Shown here piece after piece: positions 27,900 to 37,136 of a DNA stretch of 64,000 nucleotides. The notes under the pieces were generated by a model. It saw nothing but the letters and a program-made list of their open reading frames with translations, was not told the origin of the DNA and made no database searches. The number at the start of each line of letters is the position of its first letter. The stretch's first letter is position 1. The DNA comes from G963675935 sp963675935. Its GTDB lineage: Bacteria > Planctomycetota > Planctomycetia > Pirellulales > Thermoguttaceae. Both the position numbers and the translations under genes were made by a program. The stretch lies in NCBI GenBank assembly GCA_963675935.2, contig OY780964.2, forward strand, positions 434,001-498,000. The letters run 5' to 3'.

Positions 27900-30800
27900 T
27901 CACGGGCCTTTCTTCGCCTTGGCATCGGTCGGCGGCGATACACCGGCTTGCCCGGCGATGCGTTCAAGGACCATAGACAAATCGTCCGCGTCGTCAGCGG
28001 GCTTGATGACAAATGTTTTCGGCCGCTGAGGCGTTTTGGAAAAACAGAACCGCAGCCGATCGCCCTCCAACTCGTAAATGCCAAGCATTATCGTTTTGCC
28101 GCCGGACTGAAGATCGACGGTCTTCGGCTTCCGGGTGGAATTGAGTGTGTACTGACATTCGAGCAACGTATCCGCGGTAATGACGAACGGCGTTTTATTG
28201 CTTGCCGCGCGGGCTTCTTCGAGTGACATGGGAACGCCGAATTCCGATTTTCCATCCGGCCCGACACCGGCATTCTTGAACATCTTGCCCCACGTCGAAC
28301 TCTCCAGCACCTTCCATGCGCCGACCATGCGTTTGCGATCGTCGGAATCCGACTTGGTTTGATCTGCATCCGGTTTCTTAGGTCTCTGGTTTCCAGATTT
28401 TTCGACTTCCTTCAATTCTTTCGCTGCAATGTCGCGGTCGAGTTTGGCATGCAGCATTTTTTCATAACTGTCCGCTATCGCCCCGGTTTTGTGCTGCTCT
28501 TCAAGAACCAGAAGAATCTGGTCGGCATATTTTAATTTCACAAAGGCGGCTTCGTGTTTGTCGCCCCGGGCCTGGGCTGCCAGCACGTCACGCTCGCACT
28601 GCGCGCGGAGAAGCGTATCCCGCGTTATCCGTCCTTCGTCAAATTGCGATTGAACGAGTTTGACGATTTCCTCGGCGCACCGCAGTTTGATCTCAAGCCA
28701 ATCTTCGCCCTGTAGCTCGGCCGCCAAAACGTCGCGGTCGCATTTCGCCTGCAAATAAGCGATTTGCGTCGTCTGGCCGCTTTGATACCTTTGTTCGGCA
28801 AGTTTCAACGCTGCTTCGGCGTATTCAAGTCTGTCTTTCTTCGCCTTGGCATCTTGCGGCGGTTCGATCAACTGTCGCAACGCGCCGTCGAGGCGTTTTT
28901 CCTTCGCGGCCTTGAGCATCCGGCGAGCGCCGTCGTCGGGCGTGCCGGCATCGACGATTTTCCGCGCCCACGGCTCGGCCTTGTCGAACTTTCCTTGCAG
29001 CAGATAGAGTTTGGCAAGCCCCCACCACGCGGCCGGAGCGTCCGGCGCGGCCTTCAGGAAGAACGGCTCGGCCTCATCGTATTTCCGCTCGGCCAGGAGG
29101 ATTTGGCCCATGCCGTTCAACGCCGCGGGATGTTTGGGATTGAGCGACAGCACTTTCCGAAACGCTGCCAGGGCTTCCGGCCGCTTGCCCGAGTTGAAAC
29201 TGGCCCAGCCCAAGCCGTTCCAGGCGTTTTCGTTTTTCGGATCGAGTTCGACGGCCTTTTGGAATTTTTCGACGGCCTCGGGCATTTTGCCTTGCTGCCA
29301 AAGCGACCAGCCTTTTTGGGAAAGAACATTGATGCTCAATGGTGGATTTCTAGCGGTATCCTTCGCTGTCTTGCCGTCTGGGATAAGGTCATAGCCGGTA
29401 ACCTTCCACAAGCCATCCTTTTCTCGCATTAGCAAGACGGTTTCAATGAATTCTTTCTGACTGTCGAAATTGGCCGCGAAATGAATGACTACGCATTCGC
29501 CCGGCAATGTATGCTTAAAGGGCGGCGTACAAAAGCTGATTTGACGCGACTTGACGTTGCCGAGCGTCGCGCGAAATTTTTCGATCGATTTTGTCCATAC
29601 CTCCTTGGCCACCTTGTTTTTGTAGAATGGCGATGCAGTATCCCAACATTGCCCATATTTGCCTTCATCGAGCAATTTCAGCCACGCCTCGGCTGCCGAA
29701 ATCGCTTCTGACGGGGCTGCCTGCGGCACTGTTTGGATGACTTTGTAGCGAATCAACACGCCGCGAGTCGCGGTGTCGATAAAGCCTTTTTCCTGAAGAA
29801 CGCCCAGCGTACGATTGCGCGTACGAAATGCGGTGCAAGAACTCCAGCCGCCCGAATAGTCGCTGCTATTGCTGTTGGGGATGAAGCCGGAAACCATGCC
29901 GTCGGCGTCCCACTTCGCAAAATGCCGCAAAACCTTCTCCGGCTTGAGCGATTCCCATTCGGACGGCTGGCCAACAAAGTTCTCCAGCATTTCCAACGTC
30001 GCTTGTTTCCGATTCTTCTCGCCGAAGTGGAACAGGATGTCGGCCCCGTTGTCCGCGATCCACTTCTTCAACTCGGGCGTGTACTCCACGAACTCGGGAA
30101 GCTGATTGCGATATTTCAGCGGGAACGGCGGTTTGAGCAATTTGCCCGCCTCGATGCTGAAAAACACGAATCCCTGGGCGTCGCAGTCATCGCGGGAGAT
30201 TTCTCGATACTGCACCGGGCCGAAGCTGGGCTGTTGCGGCGAGGGGGTCGCTTCCTTTACCATCCGTGCGGCCTGTTGCGCGAGTTTTAATTCGTCGGCA
30301 GCCAGATCGCGGGCTTCCTTCGCCTTGAGAAATTCATCCCTAGTTAGCTTGCCAGACTTGAACAGCAATTCGACCCACTTGAACTTCTCTTCCGTATATT
30401 CGAGTTGAGCGCGTGCCGCGGCCAGAGAATTACCTTTCAGACGAGCCGCCGCTAAGTCGCGTTCGTACTTGGCCGCAAGGAAGTCGTCTCTTGGCACTAT
30501 GCCGTGTTGGAACTTCGCCTCGATCAGCTTGAGTTGCTCTTCGGCGTATTCGAGCTTGCGTTTCATCGCCGCATTCAGCGTATCTTGCTCCGATTGCGGC
30601 TGACGATTCATTATCGGCCCACCGCCCGGAACGTGGGGAGCGGCTCCTTTTTCTTCCCGAGGGCCTCGGGTGAAAGTCATGTTGCCGTCCACCCAACCGG
30701 CCATCGTGACGGAAACCTCGGGCTTGGGCAGGACTTCTCGCAACTTCTTCTCGATTGCCTTTTCGGCTCCTTCGAGCGTCAAACCATCGACTTTGGCCCG

Positions 30801-33800
30801 GCCATACGCCGGCCCCAGCGGGACGGTTCCGGAAGGCTCGACCACACAGATGCCCTGAATCGGCTGATCCAATAGCGTCCCGAGCGCGTCGATGAAAAGC
30901 AGATCGCCCGGTTTGATCGTGTAGGGCGTCTTGGGCATCGCCGCCTCTCGCCAAGGAAGCGCGGCTGAGCCAGGGTCGCTCGGCTGCGAGACTTGAACCT
31001 CCGGCTTTGTGAGAACACGCGTTAATTGCTTATGAATTGCCTTTTCAGCGGCATCGATTGTCAAACCGCTCATCTGGACTCGGCCGTATGCCGGCCCCAA
31101 AGCGATGGTGCCCTGGGCCTCCACGAGGAAAAAGCCGTCGATGGGCTGGTCGAGAAGCGTTCCCACAACGCGCACGCACAACACGTCATACGTGCCGATC
31201 GTGTAAGGCGTTTTGGGATACACGACTTCTCGCCATTGGGTCGTCCGTCTCGCTAATGTCACCTGCACGGTCGGGTTCGTCAAAACTTTTTTCAATTGCC
31301 GCGTAATCTTTTCCTCGGCCTGATCCATGGCCAGACCGCCGATGTTGGTGCGGCCGTATGCCGGCCCAAGGGCAACACTTCCGTCGGGTTCGACAATATA
31401 AAAGCCGTCGATGGGCTGGCCCAACAATGCTCCAATCGCGCGAATTTGAAGCACGTCGAGTGGCTGGATGTTTTTATACGCCGCGAATTTGTCGGGCATG
31501 CTTGGCGGCGCGATTGGCGGCATCAGGTTTGGGGTCGGATTGAGCCGCACGTTGCGAAACTCGATCCACTCGTACGGCCGGGCTTGAAAACGAAACTCCT
31601 TAATTCGCTTCAGCTGCAGGTCTTTGAATGCCGCCGAGCAGCGGTTTGGACCGCCTAATTGATCCATATATCCAGCCGGTCCGCCGACGTGCTCCGTTCC
31701 CTTATCGTCGATGGCGGTTACGCGCGTAGCAATGTCGGCTGGCGGGTACGCCACGTTGATGATAACATTCCCGTCGGCCTTTTCGATTGGATCGAAAAAC
31801 GACGCGCTTTCGACGATACTAGAACTTGGTTGCCCTATGTCGATCGCGCCGGTTTCCATTTGCCGGCGATACGCTACTGTTTGCCAGGGGCCGGCCGCGA
31901 CACCAACGTGGATGGTGAACATTGCGACGGACTTGGGCACCGAATGCCACCACAAGCGATAGCCTTCGTCCTTCAACGATCGCCCGCCGCGGCGAGGTTC
32001 ACTTGTGCCGCTGCTACGAGCCGATGGTTCAAACCTCCAGTTCATTTGCACATCGTCGGGTACGCCACGTAGCTGGTAAACGAACACGGACATCTGTTCC
32101 GTAGCCGGGTCGCCAAACACGGCGTCATCGCCGCGATACTCAAACGGCCCTTCCGTATAGGGCGAACCGTCTGGTCGCCACCACGGCTGGCCCTTCGACG
32201 GTTGTCGCGAAACGGCCACCAATTCGATTTCCCCATGCGGCAGCTTGGCAATCCACGGCCCGCCGGGCGTCGAAGTGGCAACGGCATCGAAGACCAACGT
32301 CGGGCCTTTCGGCTCGGCAGCCAAGCCCGGAAGGATATTGGCAAAGTACGGCCAACCGCCCATGTCGTGGCGAATCTTTGACATTTCGTAATATGCCACG
32401 ATGCCAAGAAACGTCAGAGCAACAGCCAGGCAGAGGCTTGAGATGATAACAGCGACTTTTCCCGCGACCGACTTCCTTCCAAAGAGTCCGGTAAGAAAAG
32501 CGACGAGTATGACCGAGAAAATGAGTGCCAAGAATGTCCGTACCGACCAATTTCTGCCTGCAACCGCGGCAAGCAATAGGACGAGCGGAATTCCCGAAAG
32601 GCACAACACAAGGGCCGCGATTCCGATCTTTCGTTCTTTGCTGGTAACGCGGGACAGCCCCGATAGCTTGTCTATCGGGGGGCCGGAGGCACAAGAGGCG
32701 GCGAAATCTTTTCCCAAAGCCTCTTGCGGCTGCGCCGCCCCGATAGACGAGCTATCGGGGATACCCTGTGAGTTCGCTTTTGATTTCCGAATGGCATCGA
32801 CAATGAGGAGGCACGGTGTTGTGATGCACAGGTACAGGCCCGTGAATTGCGGCAGCCAAGGAGTATCACATGTTCCCCCACACGGTAACGAGAGAACGAA
32901 CGTGCCTAGGCCGAAAAGCCCGGCGGCCGTCATCCACGCAAGGCTCGTTCGGGACGATTTCAAGGCCCTCGTAATGATTATCGGGTAGCCCAACATGCCG
33001 AGGATCGCCGCACCGAGGCAGAGAGAATACTGCCAGTCGTGCCAACCGCCCGAGATAGGAAAAGAGCGGTTGCTTGCAAACAGTGCCAGCAGACCGAACA
33101 GAAACGCCCAGATTCCCGCCATCATGCGTGCAATTTGATGGGAGGGGCCAACGGGTAGCCCCGATAGCTTGTCTATCGGGGTGCCGGAGACACAAGAGGG
33201 GGCAGCGTTCCCGCGTTCTGCATTATCGCCGCCGACCGGCCGATTTGCCGCTCGCCACGCCCAGCGGATAATCAAGTAGTCTACCACGATTACCACGATT
33301 ATCGTAACGATTGCGAATGCCCATAAGCCAATGGTAGATGGCGTTTCCGTGACTTGTGGAACCAACGATGGCGAGGGTGTCGCACCATGTTGACGCAGTG
33401 CTTCGCCAATTCTCGCCAAATTAACCTGCGCCGCGGCTCGCCGCGCGGTCTCTCGAATGCTTTGTTGAAAAACCACAACGGGAATCGACAGGACCAATCC
33501 GTCGAGCGCGAGCATGGGAAACAACAGCGTGTCGAACAGAGCCAAGCCCAGCCCACACAGACGGCCGCGCGAATGTCGGATTTGCGTTAAGGCAATTGCA
33601 CCGAGGATGGTTGTGCCAAACGGCGCCAGACGGCCCAGCGATCCTAGACCGAGCGACAGCACGAGTTGCCACCATTTTGGTCCGGCAAACTCCTCGGGCG
33701 ACACGGTGAAAGATCGAACAAACATCACCGCAGTGATGAGAAAGAACGGAGCCCACGCCGCGCCGACAATGGCGGTTTTTGAGAAACGAACGGGTAGCCC

Positions 33801-35729
33801 CGATAGCTTGTCTATCGGGGCGCCGGAGGCACCAGAGGCGGCAGAACTTGTTCCCCGAACCTCTTGCGGCTGCGCCGCCCCGATAGCGGAGCTATCGGGG
33901 CTACCCATTGAACTTGAACTATTGAGACTGCTCGTTGCACGGCGTTGCATCCACCAAGAGATGGCGTAAAGCAATCCGACGACCAACGGGAGATGCAGCG
34001 GCCCGAGGGGAACGATGTGATCTTGCGAAAGTTCGACCCCGTGGAACAACAGGCAGCCGAAAAGGATCGACAGAGCGGCCCAGCCCTCCCAACGCCAGCC
34101 GACGCCGAAGCCCAGAAGCCACAGCCCGACGGCCACGAATTCCCATTGAACCGCCGTGGGTTGTTGGCCCATCGGCGGCGAGCCTTCGCCGAGGAAGAAC
34201 ACCGCGAAAAACAGGAGCATCAGGCTGCCGGAAAGGCGGGCGGTCCAACGGACGATGGTTGCCAGTTGCTCGCCCGGCGGCGAATCCAACGAAGGCAGTT
34301 GTTCGATAGGTCGCTGGGATTGAACCCAGGCGAATACGAGAACTGTAATTGCCGCCGCCACGGCAAATATCAGGAGATTCACAAATGACGCTTCGACATC
34401 CGGATTCCGTAATAGCAGGCAACAGAAGCCAAACACCAGTGGCCATTGCAGAACCAATCCGGGCCAATTGACGACCTTCTTCCCGTTCCGAACGCCTACG
34501 CCAATCACCCATGACCGCCAGTCATTGCGTTGGTTTGCAGCGGGCAGCACTGGCGTAGTGACAATCGTTTCGACCCGCGTCTTCATTTCGCTGGCCTGCT
34601 GATACCGTCGTTCCGGCTCGCGTTCCAAGGCTCGCAGCACCACTTCATCGAGCCGAACGTCGATTTGCACTTTTTTCGACGGCGGGGCAAAACGGCCGGT
34701 GGGCAACTCGCCGGTGAGCATTTGGTAGAAGACAACGCCTAGCGAATAGATGTCGGCGCGATGATCGACCGACTCGGGATGCGCGGCCTGCTCCGGGGCC
34801 ATGTATTGTGGAGTGCCCATCACTTGGCCGGCGGTGGTGAGAGGGGAGGTTGGGGAGGAAATGGAATCGTTGGCGCCCCCTGCGAAACCGCAAGCGGTTT
34901 TGGAGGGAGTCTCCCCCTCTTGATTCCCCGCGCCGCGACCAACCAGCTTCGCCAAGCCGAAATCGGCGATCTTCACTTGCCCGGCCTTGTCGAGCAAAAT
35001 GTTCTCCGGCTTGATGTCGCGATGGACTACGCCGGCGTCGTGGGCGTATTGCAACGCCTCGCATATTTGCGGAACGATGGCCAGGGCCTCTTCCGGCGTC
35101 AGCTTGCCCGTGTCGAGCAGTCGGCGAAGGTTCAGACCGTCGACGTACTCCATGATGAAGTAGTAGAGGGGCGAAGTAGGTCCCGCTTGCCGAGCGGGAC
35201 TTGGGGGCGAGAATTCGTTCTGCAAAGCAGGGTCTAAACTCTGGGCAGGATCAAGGTCCGATGTCCCGCTCGGCAAGTGGGATATGCTTTCGGTCACGGA
35301 AGTCCCGCTCGGCAAGCGGGACCTACTTGTCCCAAAATCGTACACCGTCACGATATGCGGATGATTCAGCCGGGCCATCGCCCGGGCCTCGCGGGCAAAA
35401 CGCTCGGCAAACGCCGGATCGGAGCCGAACTTGGGCGATAGGATTTTGAGCGCGACCGTCCGGTCGAGCTGTTTTTGGCGTGCCCGATAGACCACGCCCA
35501 TGCCGCCGCGACCGAGAAGTTCGAGAATTTCGAGGTCGGGAAAGTGGGCGGCCAGTTCCTCGGGCGACGGCGGGGCGAAGTCGTCGGCCGTCGAGCGGCC
35601 GTCGGTGGCGAAGGTGTGCGTATCGAGGCCCCGCATGAGCAGGCAGCCGGGGCACAGCCCGCCGGGGGCGTCGGCGGCCAGCGCGGCGCCGCATTCGGCA
35701 CATCGGTTTTCGTCGGGCAATTCGGTCAT
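27900..35729 (-). CDS. Giant serine/threonine protein kinase with export-like, TolC-like, TPR and TIGR03067 modules
   Basis: About 2609 residues from ATG 35727-35729 (MTELPDENRCAECG) with AAGGAG upstream. A short zinc-ribbon-like start (CAECGAAL...GLCPGC) precedes the kinase: ELLGRGGMGVVYRA, VALKIL, VVHRDIKPENIL, DFGLAKL and MAPEQ. Then come many membrane helices (about 410-1150), a beta-rich region, three Poly_export-like modules (VLQIRAIGALLGQPIDGFYI and two more, about 1416-1680), TolC-like coiled coils (LEYAEEQLKLIEAKF), an unknown region, a DUF4019-like domain, TPRs (AVELDPKNENAWNGLGWASF), a second coiled-coil set and a C-terminal TIGR03067 domain. The ECF sigma gene at 36135 is upstream. 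Palindromes lie in frame at four places. Confidence 0.88.
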   Translation of the reverse strand: MTELPDENRCAECGAALAADAPGGLCPGCLLMRGLDTHTFATDGRSTADDFAPPSPEELAAHFPDLEILELLGRGGMGVVYRARQKQLDRTVALKILSPKFGSDPAFAERFAREARAMARLNHPHIVTVYDFGTSRSRLPSGTSVTESISHLPSGTSDLDPAQSLDPALQNEFSPPSPARQAGPTSPLYYFIMEYVDGLNLRRLLDTGKLTPEEALAIVPQICEALQYAHDAGVVHRDIKPENILLDKAGQVKIADFGLAKLVGRGAGNQEGETPSKTACGFAGGANDSISSPTSPLTTAGQVMGTPQYMAPEQAAHPESVDHRADIYSLGVVFYQMLTGELPTGRFAPPSKKVQIDVRLDEVVLRALEREPERRYQQASEMKTRVETIVTTPVLPAANQRNDWRSWVIGVGVRNGKKVVNWPGLVLQWPLVFGFCCLLLRNPDVEASFVNLLIFAVAAAITVLVFAWVQSQRPIEQLPSLDSPPGEQLATIVRWTARLSGSLMLLFFAVFFLGEGSPPMGQQPTAVQWEFVAVGLWLLGFGVGWRWEGWAALSILFGCLLFHGVELSQDHIVPLGPLHLPLVVGLLYAISWWMQRRATSSLNSSSSMGSPDSSAIGAAQPQEVRGTSSAASGASGAPIDKLSGLPVRFSKTAIVGAAWAPFFLITAVMFVRSFTVSPEEFAGPKWWQLVLSLGLGSLGRLAPFGTTILGAIALTQIRHSRGRLCGLGLALFDTLLFPMLALDGLVLSIPVVVFQQSIRETARRAAAQVNLARIGEALRQHGATPSPSLVPQVTETPSTIGLWAFAIVTIIVVIVVDYLIIRWAWRAANRPVGGDNAERGNAAPSCVSGTPIDKLSGLPVGPSHQIARMMAGIWAFLFGLLALFASNRSFPISGGWHDWQYSLCLGAAILGMLGYPIIITRALKSSRTSLAWMTAAGLFGLGTFVLSLPCGGTCDTPWLPQFTGLYLCITTPCLLIVDAIRKSKANSQGIPDSSSIGAAQPQEALGKDFAASCASGPPIDKLSGLSRVTSKERKIGIAALVLCLSGIPLVLLLAAVAGRNWSVRTFLALIFSVILVAFLTGLFGRKSVAGKVAVIISSLCLAVALTFLGIVAYYEMSKIRHDMGGWPYFANILPGLAAEPKGPTLVFDAVATSTPGGPWIAKLPHGEIELVAVSRQPSKGQPWWRPDGSPYTEGPFEYRGDDAVFGDPATEQMSVFVYQLRGVPDDVQMNWRFEPSARSSGTSEPRRGGRSLKDEGYRLWWHSVPKSVAMFTIHVGVAAGPWQTVAYRRQMETGAIDIGQPSSSIVESASFFDPIEKADGNVIINVAYPPADIATRVTAIDDKGTEHVGGPAGYMDQLGGPNRCSAAFKDLQLKRIKEFRFQARPYEWIEFRNVRLNPTPNLMPPIAPPSMPDKFAAYKNIQPLDVLQIRAIGALLGQPIDGFYIVEPDGSVALGPAYGRTNIGGLAMDQAEEKITRQLKKVLTNPTVQVTLARRTTQWREVVYPKTPYTIGTYDVLCVRVVGTLLDQPIDGFFLVEAQGTIALGPAYGRVQMSGLTIDAAEKAIHKQLTRVLTKPEVQVSQPSDPGSAALPWREAAMPKTPYTIKPGDLLFIDALGTLLDQPIQGICVVEPSGTVPLGPAYGRAKVDGLTLEGAEKAIEKKLREVLPKPEVSVTMAGWVDGNMTFTRGPREEKGAAPHVPGGGPIMNRQPQSEQDTLNAAMKRKLEYAEEQLKLIEAKFQHGIVPRDDFLAAKYERDLAAARLKGNSLAAARAQLEYTEEKFKWVELLFKSGKLTRDEFLKAKEARDLAADELKLAQQAARMVKEATPSPQQPSFGPVQYREISRDDCDAQGFVFFSIEAGKLLKPPFPLKYRNQLPEFVEYTPELKKWIADNGADILFHFGEKNRKQATLEMLENFVGQPSEWESLKPEKVLRHFAKWDADGMVSGFIPNSNSSDYSGGWSSCTAFRTRNRTLGVLQEKGFIDTATRGVLIRYKVIQTVPQAAPSEAISAAEAWLKLLDEGKYGQCWDTASPFYKNKVAKEVWTKSIEKFRATLGNVKSRQISFCTPPFKHTLPGECVVIHFAANFDSQKEFIETVLLMREKDGLWKVTGYDLIPDGKTAKDTARNPPLSINVLSQKGWSLWQQGKMPEAVEKFQKAVELDPKNENAWNGLGWASFNSGKRPEALAAFRKVLSLNPKHPAALNGMGQILLAERKYDEAEPFFLKAAPDAPAAWWGLAKLYLLQGKFDKAEPWARKIVDAGTPDDGARRMLKAAKEKRLDGALRQLIEPPQDAKAKKDRLEYAEAALKLAEQRYQSGQTTQIAYLQAKCDRDVLAAELQGEDWLEIKLRCAEEIVKLVQSQFDEGRITRDTLLRAQCERDVLAAQARGDKHEAAFVKLKYADQILLVLEEQHKTGAIADSYEKMLHAKLDRDIAAKELKEVEKSGNQRPKKPDADQTKSDSDDRKRMVGAWKVLESSTWGKMFKNAGVGPDGKSEFGVPMSLEEARAASNKTPFVITADTLLECQYTLNSTRKPKTVDLQSGGKTIMLGIYELEGDRLRFCFSKTPQRPKTFVIKPADDADDLSMVLERIAGQAGVSPPTDAKAKKGP
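32649..32766 (-). repeat. In-frame palindrome in the kinase gene, copy 1
   Basis: CCCCGATAGCTTGTCTATCGGGG and CCCCGATAGACGAGCTATCGGGG-type hairpins enclose GCACAAGAGGCGGCG / CCTCTTGCGGCTGCGCCGC. It is read through as DSSSIGAAQPQEALGKDFAA ... PPIDKLSGL. It lies just before a membrane segment. Very similar sequence occurs at 33151 and 33790. Confidence 0.85.
33151..33202 (-). repeat. In-frame palindrome in the kinase gene, copy 2 (short form)
   Basis: Only the first hairpin (GGGTAGCCCCGATAGCTTGT ... ATCGGGG) with GTGCCGGAGACACAAGAGG is present. It encodes CVSGTPIDKLSGLPV, again ahead of a membrane segment (IARMMAGIWAFLFGLLALF). Confidence 0.85.
33790..33907 (-). repeat. In-frame palindrome in the kinase gene, copy 3
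   Basis: A full 118-base form ending in CTACCC; about 90% like copy 1. It encodes GSPDSSAIGAAQPQEV ... GAPIDKLSGLPV, followed by the membrane segment AAWAPFFLITAVMFV. The same PIDKLSGL peptide therefore occurs three times in one protein. Confidence 0.85.
35176..35329 (-). repeat. In-frame palindrome cluster within the kinase domain
   Basis: Four related pieces of GTAGGTCCCGCTTGCCGAGC / GTCCCGCTCGGCAAGCGGGA lie inside 154 bases. They add about 50 residues (SRLPSGTSVTESISHLPSGT ... SPARQAGPTS) between the kinase segments ending TVYDFGT and starting LYYFIMEYVDG, where relatives go almost directly from one to the other. The frame is preserved. Confidence 0.8.
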
Positions 35730-35750
35730 TTCGGAACTCCTTCGCCGGAG

Positions 35751-35875
35751 AGGCAACCGTTCACGGGGTACTCGTCATTCTGAGCGCAGCGAAGAATCTC
35801 TCGTGGGAACGCGGTCCAGACGAGATTCTTCGCTGCGCTCAGAATGACGATGTCTCCTGGCTCGTGAGCGGTCGC
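35751..35875. repeat. Palindromic element type C, copy 2
   Basis: CAACCGTTCACGGGG and CTCGTGAGCGGTCG ends enclose the shared hairpin GTCATTCTGAGCGCAGCGAA / TTCTTCGCTGCGCTCAGAAT. TCGCCGGA is seen on both sides, but not directly at the ends, so a target duplication is uncertain. It sits right upstream of the kinase start codon and may influence its expression. Confidence 0.7.
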
Positions 35876-35964
35876 CGGAAATATGCTTCCATGATATACA
35901 GAAGCAAAAACAGCGAAAGGTTACACGAATCGTCATAATTTCAGCATCCATGCCGACGATTGAA

Positions 35965-36075
35965 AACCTCACGCAAAGGCGCAAAGACGCAAAGCAGACA
36001 GAAAGAACACTAATTTTCGCTAATTTTCACTAATTGTTTCCATTAGTGTCTATCAGTGTCGATTAGTGTTCCCCC
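35965..36075. repeat. Dispersed-type repeats CTCACGCAAAGGCGCAAAGA and ATTAGTGT
   Basis: First the block CACGCAAAGGCGCAAAGACG, then a symmetric AT-rich part with AACACTAATTTTCGC on one side and GATTAGTGTTCC on the other. Both motifs are familiar as widespread intergenic repeats in many bacterial genomes. No gene is present between 35876 and 36134. Confidence 0.55.
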
Positions 36076-36134
36076 CAAGCGATCAACTGGTTCTGACGCC
36101 GTGAAAAAGTCTCGATTTTCTCGATTTTACCGCT

Positions 36135-36884
36135 TTATTGCAGGCAGTTTAAGAGATGGCGGATTTCGTCGTCGATTTCGTCCGGGCCGGCGACGGTTTG
36201 AGCGATTTCCGCCCGCAATAACTCGCGATAACGACGCCGCAGCCGATGGACGGCCACTTTCACCGCCCCTTCGGTCATTTCAAGCCGCGCGGCCACTTCG
36301 GCGTAGCGGGCCGAGGGCCGGCCGCCGGTCAAGAATTGCTTCAGCGTGTCAAAGATGGCCGCACGGCCTTCCGTGGCGAATTCCGCCTGCAATCGGGCAA
36401 GCACCTGCTCCAAAACGGTCAAGGCCCAATGACGCTCGAAGAGTTTTTCGGGCGTGAGGTCATCGACCGGTTCCTGCCGATAGCGGCGTTCGGCATAAAC
36501 CGTATCGAGCGGTTCCCAAACTTGGCCGCCGCCGCGTTTTTGCGTCAGCAGGCGATCGCGCTCGTTGGCCAGAAAATGCTTCATCGAGGCCAGCAGGAAG
36601 GCGCGGAACTTGCCCTTGCGGCGATCAACGCCCGCCAGAAAATCCTTGGCCAAAAGCCGCAGGAAAAACTCCTGGGTCAGGTCTTCGGCCTCGTGGCTGT
36701 TGTGGCCGCGGCGGCGCACGTAGGCATAGAGCGGATACCAATAGACGCGGCACAATTCGTCCATCGCGCGGGCGGCGCATGGCGAAGCGGCCGGTCCATC
36801 GGCGGCGGCCAACACCAGGGTCCACCGCGTCGCGGCAAAGCCGGCCGCGTCGGACGAAACTGGCGTTGGCTTGAGGGTGGGCAT
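36135..36884 (-). CDS. ECF sigma factor associated with the giant kinase
   Basis: 249 residues. Sigma-2 is seen in CRVYWYPLYAYVRRRGHNSH with EAEDLTQEFFLRLLAKDFL, and sigma-4 in YAEVAARLEMTEGAVKVAVH followed by RLRRRYRELLRAEIA. The SHEAEDLTQEFF form is typical of the large planctomycete ECF groups found next to protein kinases. The kinase gene starts about 400 bases downstream in the same direction, separated by a repeat and a type C element. It presumably directs transcription of a regulon including the kinase; the signal is unknown. Confidence 0.88.
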   Translation of the reverse strand: MPTLKPTPVSSDAAGFAATRWTLVLAAADGPAASPCAARAMDELCRVYWYPLYAYVRRRGHNSHEAEDLTQEFFLRLLAKDFLAGVDRRKGKFRAFLLASMKHFLANERDRLLTQKRGGGQVWEPLDTVYAERRYRQEPVDDLTPEKLFERHWALTVLEQVLARLQAEFATEGRAAIFDTLKQFLTGGRPSARYAEVAARLEMTEGAVKVAVHRLRRRYRELLRAEIAQTVAGPDEIDDEIRHLLNCLQ

Positions 36885-36975
36885 GGTTTTTGAGAGGAGA
36901 AGGAAGTGTGGAGAGGAGAGAGAGAAAGAGGTTACAAAAACGCAAGCGACTTATATACTCTTCTCGCACTTACCG

Positions 36976-37105
36976 CGCAAACTGATTCACCTGCCGGATA
37001 AACCGGCAGGGGTCTTTCCTGATGGGGCATAAGTTTGACCCCCGTGGGTTTATCCCACGGGTGGAAAAGTTTAGACAGCTACCGTGCGGTTCCCCTCGCC
37101 TATAC
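36976..37105. repeat. Double-hairpin repeat, copy 3, rearranged
   Basis: Here the two hairpins are back to back: GCAAACTGATTCACCTGCCG...GGGGTC first, then GACCCCCGTGGGTTTATCCC with its AAAGTTTAGACAGCTACCGT tail, separated by about 22 bases. In the copies at 19293 and 27771 the same hairpins face inward. It lies between the sigma and hydrolase genes. Confidence 0.75.
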
Positions 37106-37136
37106 TCTTCTCACACTTCTCACCCCAGTCACTTTT

